A stretch of DNA of 64,000 bases from Phaseolus vulgaris (Eukaryota; Streptophyta; Magnoliopsida; Fabales; Fabaceae), in assembly GCF_000499845.2 (NCBI RefSeq), contig NC_023751.2, forward strand, positions 36,197,309-36,261,308, in the 5' to 3' direction. The translations under genes were made by a program, and so were the position numbers. This document shows, in pieces, positions 12,800 through 27,092 of the stretch; within the stretch, counting starts at the first letter, position 1; each line of letters starts with the position of its first letter. The notes beneath the pieces were generated by a model. It did no database searches. It saw only the letters and a program-made list of their open reading frames with translations, and was not told the DNA's origin.

Positions 12800-15430
12800 C
12801 TGTCTATAACTGCTGCAGCATGTCAATGATATATATGATTATCATTCCAAGTGTTCCTGTCAATTCAACGTGGTTATTCTTATTTTTCTTTTCTCAAACA
12901 CCTTCTCTACATCTTTTTAAACTATCTGATTATAAAATTATAAAAAGAGAAACCTTCCTAGATCATCACTGGGAATAATATTTAAAAATTAATGCCCGTT
13001 TATGATTTCTTAATTTGACAGGTAATATTTAAATACAAACTCAGAAGAAATTAAATTAAATAAAATAAAATTCTAAATTAATATAACACAATAATAGCAT
13101 ATAAAATCAAATAAAAAACTGATAGTAAGATGTTAAATAACAAAAACCTATAAATAAATAGATTTTTATGCATTGACACTTTATTTTTTTATTAAAATAA
13201 AAAAAAAGTATTAATTGACCAACTTGGTTCATTTTTTTTATTAAAATAAAAAAAGTATTAATTGATTCTCTGTTGAATAATTAATCAATTGACTTCATCA
13301 ATAATGGGAAAAAAGAATTCTTTTCATCATGACTGTGTGTAGATATAAAAGTTTACAATTATTTATTAAACCTCTTTAGAAATATATCTATAATAACATC
13401 AATTTAGATGCCTTGCAAAAATAATTATAATACAAAGCACTTATTCTCACAATCTTAATCATATATATGAAGATTTTAAAAAAAGTTCAGATATAGGATA
13501 TATGAATCCTATATCATTAACTACTGAATTATTTGCTTAATAAGAAATGAGTAAAAACTTTAGAAATTTTATTGTGAATTTTATTAAATAATAATTAGGA
13601 AGTGGCACTATGTTGGTGGGCCTCAATTTTACAAATTAATGTTAAACTGGTTTATTAATTATTAGCATTTTTTTATAGTAACTCAAGCTTGGTCAACCTC
13701 AAAAAATAAAGTTAATTATGTACATAGTCAAACTCAAGTTTATAATTGTGACATTAATTATTTGTAAATATCATCATTTGTGTCTATACTAGGTTTTGTT
13801 ATAGGAGTAATTTATTAAACTCTTAACTTCTAGGAATCATTTCCGACATACTAATCACCAATCTCTTTAAAAAAAATATGAATTAAGTGATTTCTTTTTC
13901 ATCTCTAAAACCTAGAAGCAACTTATTTTAATATTCGTATACTTGTTGAGACGTGACCAACCATCTTCACACTTAAATATATTTTTGTGCTTCAATTGAT
14001 TATGCCAAAATTTCAAAACTATTTTAAAGATAAAAAATAACTATTTTAGAAGCATTAAAATATTAAAAAAATGTTAAATAGATTTATTGTGCTTTTCAGG
14101 AAAGCATATCCATATATACAAATTTTTATTCTGAATATCATCAACTTTTCAGAGTTAGAGTTTTGGATGACAAAATATATAAAGATCAAATGAATTTACC
14201 CAACTACATGAAACTCGTAATTTCAAGAAAAAAGTCATAACCGATTTAAGAGCAAAACGACCAAACTCATCTAGAATTTAATTAGAAATTTCTTGTTCTT
14301 TCCAATTATGATATGATTAAAATAATAAGACATATAATGTGAAGACAAAAGAATATTCTTTTAATATGTCAACCTAACTGAGATATCAAGTTGTATAGTA
14401 ATGTATAACAGGAAAAAATTTATAAAAAAAACTTAGCTTTTATAGAAAAAACTTATGAATCGTTCAATTTATAAATAACTTACATATTGATATTTCTTAA
14501 ATTAAAAAATGTAATTTAAAATAAAATTTAAATTTAATGATAATTAAATAAAACAAATTAAAAAGCAATCCGTGTCCAAACATATAAAAAAACACTTAAC
14601 ATTTTTATTCTCACTTATTATTATTTAACAATTTTCTTGTACAATTTCTTCTTTTTCTCTTGATCGTGCTCAGATCTTTGTTTTTACTGATCTCATGAAA
14701 TTTGAAAACTTCATCTGTAATTCTTGGATAAACCACACTAAAGAGATTTCTACATTTATTAGCTGTTCTCTTCTATGCATCTCTCTCCCATTTGACTGAT
14801 ACCAAATTTCTAAAGAAAGGATAATTTTTTTAAAACAAAAAATAAGACACAGTGAAGAAGAAGAAGAAAATGTAAATAGCAAGACCTTTTCCAAAAACTT
14901 TGTCTATCACCTGACATTGCTCTGCCTCTAGACCAATCATGAAACATCAAACATCAAACATCAAATAAGAGAGGGGGAATCAATCCAAAACGTTACATCA
15001 CTTAACATTGCCCTTTTCCAATAATGACACATCAATTATATTAATCCAACTGTTATGGAGGGACACAAAATATCACAGCTACACCATATTTTGACTTTTA
15101 CCATAATCATTCCATTATTTACTTTATTAAACCCTGCTCACTTCAAATGTCATCATAGTAACTAAGCTAATATTTGGCACCATCTCTGACATGGATATCC
15201 AACAAGATCATGCAGAGAACAGAAAAAGTCACTGCTAAACCACCCTTTTGTCATCATTCAATTATTTGCTTCAATAGACCCTCATCACTCTGAAATATCA
15301 TTATGCTACCTAAGCTCATATTTAACAAACCCTTTGTGACATCCAGCAAGATATTAAGTTTTTCATTCTTTAACTCGTGTAAAACACCTTTAGGCTCAAA
15401 CTAAAAATTGCACATCACTAGTTACAATGA
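12800..15430. other. intergenic between KUP and FtsH genes
   Basis: AT-rich with no convincing coding frame. A 30-35 base A/T-rich unit ending 'agtattaattga' occurs twice in direct orientation (about 13183-13218 and 13235-13264). KUP promoter elements should lie at the left edge and the FtsH 3' end at the right edge, but I see no decisive motif. Confidence 0.4.
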
Positions 15431-15652
15431 TACAATGGGTCATCATATTATTACTATTTACTAAGGTTACATTATGTACTAATTGTGAAGAAACACACAC
15501 TTTATGTTGCCAACACAAGAAAAAGTACAGAAGCAAGCTAGGATCTTTTTTCATTACAAAAAATGGAGTTCATGGTATATTACAAATATTTCACAATTCC
15601 AGAAATCCAGCATGCGGAAAGCTACACTACATTGCAGTGGCATATAGGCTAT

Positions 15653-18392
<2,740 letters not shown>

Positions 18393-18410
18393 CCGTATCA
18401 AGAAGGGGAC

Positions 18411-19330
18411 CTGAAATATGGGTTATGTAACACTGATTATATCTGTGATTAGCAGGAAAAAAAACATATGGCATAAATAGAATCAGTGATTCTCAAGTAA
18501 TTTCTTCTTCTACAACGCCACCACAGTAAATTCAGTTACACACTAAAAAAAAGCATACTCATCTACATAAATTGTGCCCTAGGAAATTCTAGTTATGAAA
18601 AGAAACAAGCTACAAAAGAACAAAAGTTCAGCAGAATGAACAAGGGGACGGACCATGCAAGAAGCCAATTTCAGATCTTAGGATACAACATTTTATATGA
18701 ATGTATTCATAAGAGTAGAATATACAACATGTAATAGTTATCCCATAAACTTCTCTTATTTTCTCCTTTCCTTGTGAATCAAATATACACTCATTATACT
18801 TAATATAATGGTATGTAGTAACATAAATATACTAGCCTGTAACACTTATTATTCTATCAAACCATTCAACAGGAGAATAACAAAAAAAATTATCAACAAG
18901 AGCCAAGTATCTGCACACATGTACAAGAACAGATATGCAATTGGAACAAACTTTTTCTCACAATTTCTGGAATTCTAAGCAGTCTCAGTCCAAAGGATGT
19001 ACAGAAACAACTTCAAATGTGAAAACTTTGGCTCAAAGGGTCCACCATTAACAACCCCAACAATCAAATTATTCACATAACAAACAAGTAAGTAAAATTG
19101 ATAATTAAGGGTGGAGACAAGAAGAACCCAGCACTACAGAAAGATGACACAGACCCATGAAAAGTGGAGGGCAGAAGAAGAACTCACATACCTGAAAGAA
19201 AGAATCTGAAAGAGAGTGTGGAGAAGGGAGAGAGAAGAAGAGAAGTGAGATAGTAGAAGAAGCTACGGAGGTGCAAGAGACGTGTTCGGGTATGAGATTG
19301 AAACGTGGAATGAAAGAGAAGTGGGATGTG
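18411..19330 (-). other. FtsH 5' leader exon and leader intron
   Basis: On the minus strand a TTTCAG|GTATGTGAG donor lies at 19192/19191 and a TTTCAG acceptor at 18412/18411, 18 bases before the ATG. A 5' leader intron of 781 bases fits. The proposed first exon (about 19192-19330) is strongly CT-rich on the coding strand, as plant leaders often are. Seen: splice motifs and base composition. Inferred: the transcript. Confidence 0.6.
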
Positions 19331-19450
19331 AATGGGAACAGTGTCTACATTTTCTTGATCTTACTCTTAAAATTGATTTCGTTATGAATGGTTTTAAATA
19401 AATAAATAAATAAACTAAATTTTGAAGGATAAAACTTCTGATTTATTCTT
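19331..19450 (-). promoter_or_regulatory. probable FtsH core promoter
   Basis: On the minus strand a TATTTAAAA-like box sits near 19393-19403, upstream of the CT-rich leader. Spacing would put the transcription start near 19365. No light-responsive box was identified with confidence. Confidence 0.3.
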
Positions 19451-22130
19451 TGAAATAAATGCATACGAACTGATGCAGAATATAATGAGAACTAATTTTT
19501 TTAATTTAATATTAAATTACTCCTAAAAATATGATCATTTACCTTTTTTATATCAAAATTTTACAATATAATTAATTAACTTGCCAATTTCTTTGATGAA
19601 TTTTAAACGGGATCTCGCTGACCCAAGAAATTAAAAAAAATCATTATTGAAAATAATACAAGAAAAAAAAAATTATTTTCTTAACTGATATTCTGAAGAA
19701 GATATGGCAAAATCTATTTAAAGTGGTTTATTCAATACAAATGTTAAATTTAGACATTTAGAAGCATACTTAATTAAATAAGGTTGTGAAAAAATTCTGA
19801 TAGGTCAATTTTTTTCCGAAATAGGTTAATCTATTCATTGTTTTAATATAACATTTTATATATACTTGTATATTTATTTAATATCTTAATAAGATAATAA
19901 TTTCATATAATAAACCAAGTAATTTTTTTAGGGTCTGTTAGTTTAGTTTTATGAACTATTTAAAATTTGGCATGTTAGTTTAGTTGTAAATTTTAGGGTC
20001 TGTTTAAATATACTTTTTTCTACAAGTATTTTTAGAGGAGGGATAAGAAAAAAAATTATGAGATCATATACTAGAGACACCAATATTATAAAAAAAACTA
20101 AAAATAATATATCAAGAGTTGAGAGAAATGAAAAAGAGAAAATTCAAATAATTCATGAAGTTTTTAATGAGTTTATGACTAATAGAAGATTAAGGAGTTA
20201 ATGGAGGGATTTTACTAAATCAAAAAGATTTTTAAGAATTTTAGAAAGGATAAAAATATAATAGAAAGGTGATTTCATTTTGTATACACAATGATGAGGT
20301 TAATTCTTATTAGGGTTTTTTTTTATCTTAGAATAAACTATCATATGTTATAATAGTTAACCCCCACACTTCCATTTAAGGAGGCTAGTTCATGGCTTCT
20401 AGCATGTATAAGAAACCAGAGTAAATATTGTAGATCATCCTACCTTTCAAGTGAATATATGATGAGAGCTTTTGATGGTTTTTGTGTTCTTTGTGAGGTA
20501 AGTTTTATCTTAGTCAAGTTTTCTTAAGTGGTTTTTTCCTCTCGTTGTCTTTCTTGGTGTGTCATATTCAAGAGTGTGAATCAAGAGTCAAAGGCTCTTC
20601 ACACTCTAAGGAGTTATTTACATTCAACCTAAATAAGTTTCCATCATTTCCTTGTCCATTATTTTCATTGTCACAAGTTTTTTTTATTCTAATCTTTCTA
20701 TAGTTTGTGTTATTTATGCTTTCAACATCCATCACTTATCTATCACCACTGTTAGCCAAAAGCACACACAAAACCAACAACTTCCTTACACACCACCATC
20801 AATTTTCATTTAATAATCAAACTATATTTTATCCAAGAACCACAATATAATTCTCAAGCCAATAACCACCCATATTCCAACCAAGACTTCCTAACCCTTC
20901 TATTACACAATTAAAACAAAACATATCAAAAAAGAACAACAAAAATGCAATCACTTTCCAACAAAGAACCCGTACACACTTTAATATAGTTATAACAACT
21001 TTGTTCTTGAGTTTTCTCGAGAACTTTATAAAGATTGATCCAAGATTCCTAGAAAATTTCCCACATCCATTTAGGTTCATCCATCACACCTGGTTCCATA
21101 TAAATTAAATCGTAACCCGCATAGTAACACCAAAAATCAAGTCAAGAAACTAGTTAATAAGCAAAACAATTTGTATTGATCTATCTATGCTTTTGAAGTT
21201 TATTTGGACATTCCATCACTTTCTTGTGAGTCTTGATGAGGTCTCCATCAAGTGGTAACAAAGTTTGGGTAATTCTAAGTCTCTCCAAATGCATCACAAT
21301 TCCAAAAACTCCAAGAATCTAAAATCAATCACAAGAAGAGGTGCATCCAAAAATTTGTTACTAATCCTCCAAATTCGTCACTAATTCATTGTAAGTTTGG
21401 TCTCTAAAAGGTTAGCAACCATAACTTTTTTCCACTTTATTTGGTAATTCAACATTGGCATGTTTTTGGTTCAATTTTTTTTAGTTGTTCATTTGCTTGC
21501 AAAATCAAGTACGCAAAACTCAGTGTCTTTGTTGAATATTATTGTACAAAGAAAGTGTAAGTATTAGTTATTTGAAAATTATTGGAACAAAGTTTCAAGA
21601 AACATTCTTTTTAGTCAATAGCATACCTTACTTTAATTCTTATCTTTCTTTCTTTGAACTAGATGTCTTTCTTGTAAGTTTTTTCTTTTGGTTATCTTGA
21701 AATTGTATGATAATTTCTTGTTGAACATTTGTGAAATAAGATTTTGTGATAAAGTATTCAAAAGTAGAGGTGCAAGTGTTGTGCTCTTTTAACTTGAAAT
21801 CTTGGATTAATTGATAAAGTAAGCATTCAACTAAACACAATTAAAAAAATGTACCAAAAGTTTTGCATTTGAAAGGTGTTGATCAAATGACCCTTAGGAC
21901 AAAATCTATCTACTTGCAAGGCATACCAAATTTGAAAAGTATTAAAGTGAAAAGTACCAAAAGTTAATGAACATTTTATATGAAAAAGTTAAAAGTAAAC
22001 ACAATTGTCATACTTACACCTCATGAAACAGTGAATTAATCAAAACGCATGTTCCATTTTATTGGAGACTATTTCAAGTCATACAAGCATCTATTTAATT
22101 TATGAACATAATTCTTTTTACCTTATACCT
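19450..22130. other. intergenic, probable old retroelement DNA
   Basis: No intact gene. Around 21249-21263 a 'gtggtaacaaagtttgg' stretch resembles a decayed tRNA-Met primer-binding site (TGGTATCAGAGC), so 20310-21250 may be an old LTR in plus orientation. No paired LTR was found, so this stays a suggestion. Confidence 0.3.
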
Positions 22131-24540
22131 AAAAATTCTTATGATTACTTCACATAGATGGTCTCATCGAGATCTCCATACATAGAAATCATCTCAACAT
22201 CCATTTATTCCAACTCAAGATTAAGCTTAAAAATCATAGCTAACAAATCCTAATAGAGTTGTGTTTCACTATTAGAGGAAATACATCATTATAATGAATA
22301 TTTTCCATTTAGTTAAACATCTAACTATTAATCTTGAATTGAATCATCATTAATCAATTCCCATAATTTTATCATTTCGTTTGAAAATTATTTACAAATA
22401 CCAATATAGAACCAACAGGTCTACATATCAAACTTTGGGTATTATTTAATGAAGTGATTTCATCTCCTCCTTAATGATATTTAATTATTTAGTCTTGTCT
22501 TTACTTGTTATAGTAAATGATAGTGAACTTATTTTCTAAAACTTCACTTGCAACCATTAGAGATAATGCAATAAGATTGACCTATCCCAACCTTATAAAG
22601 GTTTGATCATTTTCCATATTTTGTAGTTATACTATAATCATCATAATCTTATTAACTTTTAGTTTTATGAAGTAATTAATTGAAAATGATAAATTATGGA
22701 GTAATTAATTTATAAGTTTGAAAGTAATATTCAAATTTATTTTGTTAATAATATTCCATAAAATTAAATGGATTCAAAGAATATTAATATAATTTTATAC
22801 TTCTATAAAAATTTATTTTAATTTTTTAATATTTATTTTACAAGGAAATAAAATCAAAAATCACTAATATCAAATTAATATTAGTTCAAAGTAATTTTTT
22901 AAATTAATAAAAAAAATTACTAAACAATTTAACTACAAATAGTATATAACAAACACTATTTAGTATTTTAAATTTAAATAGTTTATTTCTTAAAATATAT
23001 TTACAAAGCAAAAACTTTTGACTTATTTCATTAATGGAACATCAAACATGTCTCTAAACATTTTTTTTTATCCATCACCGTTTTAAAAAGGTGTTATTGA
23101 ATTATGTACTCATTCAATAATAATAATGATTATGGATTAATTTTCAATCAAAATAATTAGATCAAATTATTCAAAAAAAAATAGATCTTCTAATTGAAAA
23201 ATTATATGGCTTACTAAACCAATTTAAAAATTACAATTTTTTCATTGGCTAATTCTCAATATTACAATTGCACAATACTAAAGTAGCAAAATCCATTTTG
23301 TCATTTGTCTTTATTCCTATTTCAACTCTTCATGGAAGGGGCACCAATTTCCTCTTTCTTTCCTCCCATTTTTGCAAACGGTACATATGAAAAAATAATA
23401 CAACATAAGGGATTTCAAATTCCTATTCAAGTTAGGCATATACCAACTTCGTCCAACAACTTTTGAGTTCCATCATGCAAATTGAAGTTTAAGGTTCTAA
23501 TAACAATGATTTTAAAGGATTTGTTAGCTCTACGGAGAACAAATCATTCTTTAAATTTTATAAACTCATAGAACCACAAACTATTACAAGTCATGTGGAA
23601 TGAACACCCATCCACTCAAAATCATCAACATCACTAGACACCATAAGAACTTTTTATTACTCATAATCTTCTTCTACCAAAGTTGCATCACCATATCTAA
23701 ATGATATGAGAAGTTGTCAACTTTCTTCTACCTACCAAGACAACACCTTCTTGTATGACATTCCTTCTTACAATGGTAGCATATAATGTTCAAAATGTTA
23801 CCTCCACCATTCCTTTGTTTAGACTTATACATTTTCTTATTATTGTTCTCATTCTTAAACATCCTACCCATTGCTATTAGTCCATCAATCAATCTTTTCA
23901 AATTGTTTTACCTTAAACTTCTCGTTTTGTTTTTTCAAAGTTAGATCAATATGAACTTCTTTAAGAGAAATAACATCTCTTCCATACAATAAAATTCCTT
24001 TAAAATAGTCATGTGTCTTAGACACCAATCATAACAAAAATAATATTTTATCTTCATTGTCAATATGCACAATGATATTTTTCAGATCGAGAATCATTTT
24101 ATTGAACTCATGTACTTGTTTACTAATTGACTTTTCACTACTCATCTTACGTAAACACAATACTTGCTTTAGATACAAATTATTCATTAAAAAGTTCGTC
24201 ATGTACAACCTTTTGAGCTTCATCTATAACTCCACACAAAAAAATTCCTTCAACAACACCTTAAAATCAAGACTAAGGAGCCTTATCCAATCGTATTTTA
24301 TTACACTTCTCAATCAAGCAACATCAAGCTTGGTTTCACCTTCTACACTTGTAGAAGACATTGTTGAACGAAAAAAATGCACATCATTAATTACCATAAT
24401 CCAAAATTGTTGTTTTTAATGAACTTCTCAACTTTGTACTTTTGTATGTTGAACGAGAAAAATGCACATCATTAATTACCATAATCCAAAATCATTGTTT
24501 TTAATGAACTTCTCAACTTTGTACTTTTGTAGAAGACATA
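22130..24540 (-). mobile_element. degenerate Ty1/copia retrotransposon (gag plus RT fragment)
   Basis: On the minus strand 24420-23760 encodes copia-type gag. KLKRLYMTNFLMNNLYLKQ, then SISKQVHEFNKMI and LDLKNI, match the UBN2-type gag pattern, and a CCHC zinc knuckle (C-YH-C-KKEC-H-TRR-C) lies near 23760. At about 22345-22140 a broken frame still reads like the RT start of copia Pol (YNDVFPLIVKHNSIRI, then a LELEQMDV-like and a GDLDETIYVKQ-like block across stops). Integrase and most of Pol between them are absent or unreadable. It is a dead element; no LTR pair was recognised. Confidence 0.75.
24362..24531. repeat. 86-bp tandem duplication in copia gag region
   Basis: The segment starting 'tgttgaacga' at 24362 is repeated from 24448 with few mismatches, giving two head-to-tail copies with period 86 inside the copia remnant. 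It looks like a local duplication after insertion. Confidence 0.8.
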
Positions 24541-26890
24541 GTTGAATCGTTTTGCACTCATCACATCAGTTTGTTATGGATTTAACACAAGTTACTCAAT
24601 TGACACAATTCAAGAACACCCCAAACAATTAAAGAACAAGAATGAAAATAAAGAAGGGAACTTTTAAAACTTTAATCCATGTCAGCAATTCAGCAAGTTT
24701 ATCCTTCTCAAAGAATTATAGAGAAAATTGAAAACTATAACTCAAATCGAACCATCTTACACTTAAAATAAATATTTATATATATAAACTAACTTTGTAA
24801 ATCATTCTACAAATTACTGTAGTAAGATTAAGGACACATAAGTTACATTTCTCATATTAACTTGATTATTTAAAATATAAACAAACTATTAAAAAAAAAT
24901 TTATCAGCAAAGAAAACAATATTTGATAGCAATCTTTGATGAATATTAGACAATATAAATGACCAAAGTGATTTATATTCTTAAAATTAGAGGACTGAAA
25001 AAATAAACTCTAAGAGATATTAAACATATTTATTTATTGCAGTAATATAAAAAGAAATAATGTGAAATGCCACTAAAAAATACATCATAAACCATATAGG
25101 AAAATCATAAATACTTGTCTCTAACGTATTTTTTTTTATGGTAACACCGACACATTAAAAAAAAGTATGAATTTTGGAAGAATAAATATTGTTGGAGAAA
25201 ACCTGGGAGTTTATGGATAATTTGAATGACTTCTCTATTAAATGAATCAATTGTGAAGTCTATATAATTCCATCCCATCACATATAAGAAAGATTAACAT
25301 ATTGGAAACATTCACACCTTGGCTTACTAAGTTAGTAGCCAATTATTTGAAAGTAGGTTGTAACTTTAACCAAAAATAGAGTCTAAGTTTGAATCATGTT
25401 CCTATCTTTAATAGGAAGGGACCACATACAACACCTTAGACTTCAAGCTTTTAGGTCAAGTAATGAAATATTCATCTTACTATAGAAGCTTGAGAAGAAA
25501 TGAAGTTTTTTATTAGTCATCTTTCATTGAGTAAAAACAACTTAAACACCTCCTAATACTTTATCTATGATATTATGAGCCTCTTAAAATTATTTCTTAA
25601 ATAAATAAATTTATTTTATTAACAATTTTTTATTTTGTACTTAGAATTCCATACCAATCAAAGATTGATTCTAATCTTAATCTTAATGTTTTTCATTTTT
25701 GTAACTTCATAACATAAGACTAGTGATATAATTCCTACAATTAAACTTGATAACATGAAAGAAAATCATACATATAACACAAATAGAGAAATTGGCAAGC
25801 AAGTGTTAAATTCCAAAATTAATAGTGAAATTAAGTCTATTAAATAAATTACAAGTATAAAATTAATTTGGTAATAACATATTCATGCATGAAAAATGAA
25901 AATATAGATATATTTTAACATTTTCATAAGATTTTTCCAGAAATTTAAGTGCGTTAAAATATTTAGAAAATTAATTATAATCAATAAGACCGTGGTTGAC
26001 TGATTTTTTAAAAATCTTTTCTTAAATCTAAAAGAAAAATTATAGTAATCCCAATTCTACAAAATTCTAAAAAAAACTTATATAACCCAAGAAAATGTAA
26101 AAAATGTTAAATACACTAATTTTGAGAAATTATATTTCTCCTTTTTAACAAAAAGTCCCGTTTAATATGTATTTAGTATAAATGTTTTTAATAATGTCCT
26201 TCAATTATAAATTCACATCTAAACAAAATTGTTCACTTTTATAAATTATATAAAAAAATTACTAAGAAAAATTTGATTTATTAACATTGTAATTAGGTCA
26301 GTTTTGTTACACTAATAAGATATATTATCATTGTTGTATCTAATTCCTCATTTATATATTATATATATGTATAATATACGTGATCAATTAGATAAAACAA
26401 TGATATATATATTTATATATATTATAATACTCAAAATTTAAAGTATTTTATTTAACATTTAGAATTTATTTAAATATTAAATTTTATATTTAAAAAAGCA
26501 CTGATATGCATATTTAAATTATTTTATTAATTAAAATATTCAAATATAAATTATTATTATTTAAACATTTTTATAATATTATTAATTTATTATCTAATGC
26601 AAACTTAAATGAGATAAAATTAAAATTCACCGTTATTTTATCATGCCATATCTTGTTAATATTTACTGTTGATTAAACTTTTTGACAGAAATAACTATTT
26701 TTTATTAATTCGGTGTATTTAGTTTAATTTGTTTTAAAAACAATAACAAGTTTTAGTATGTAGATTTTTTTTTTAATTTTGAAAATAAAAAATGCTCCTC
26801 TAAATTTAAATTGAACCTTTGAAAAATTAGTGAAAGTAATCGAGTTAACTTAAAAAGGGTTATATATATATAATCATCACATTTAGCGTA
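24540..26890. other. intergenic, AT-rich, with one hairpin
   Basis: No coding frame of interest. An inverted repeat is visible: a left arm near 26319-26344 ('gatatattatcattg...atctaatt') pairs with a right arm near 26387-26411 ('aattagat...caatgatat') around an AT-rich loop. Confidence 0.4.
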
Positions 26891-26896
26891 ACATGT

Positions 26897-26985
26897 TGAC
26901 GTGGAACTGAGGATAAAGGTAAAACAGACCCAACAAAAGGTTACGTTATGTTATGGGCCCCACACGCATTTGTATGTATAATATA
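26897..26985 (+). promoter_or_regulatory. eIF4A-III promoter elements
   Basis: Upstream of the start codon at 27093 I see TGACGTGG (26897-26904, ACGT-core bZIP type), TGGGCC inside the palindrome GGGCCC (26954-26960, a TCP site II-like motif common in plant growth and RNA-metabolism genes), and a TATAATATA box (26977-26985). The box would place the transcription start near 27010 and give a leader of about 80 bases. Motifs are seen; their activity is inferred. Confidence 0.5.
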
Positions 26986-27092
26986 CGGTTCAACCTGTTT
27001 TAGGGCTCGCAGCACAGTGAACTAATCTCCCAAATTCGTTGCCTCCTTCCACTCTCTTCAACCAAAACCGATTCGTAGTGCGGCGGCGGGCG

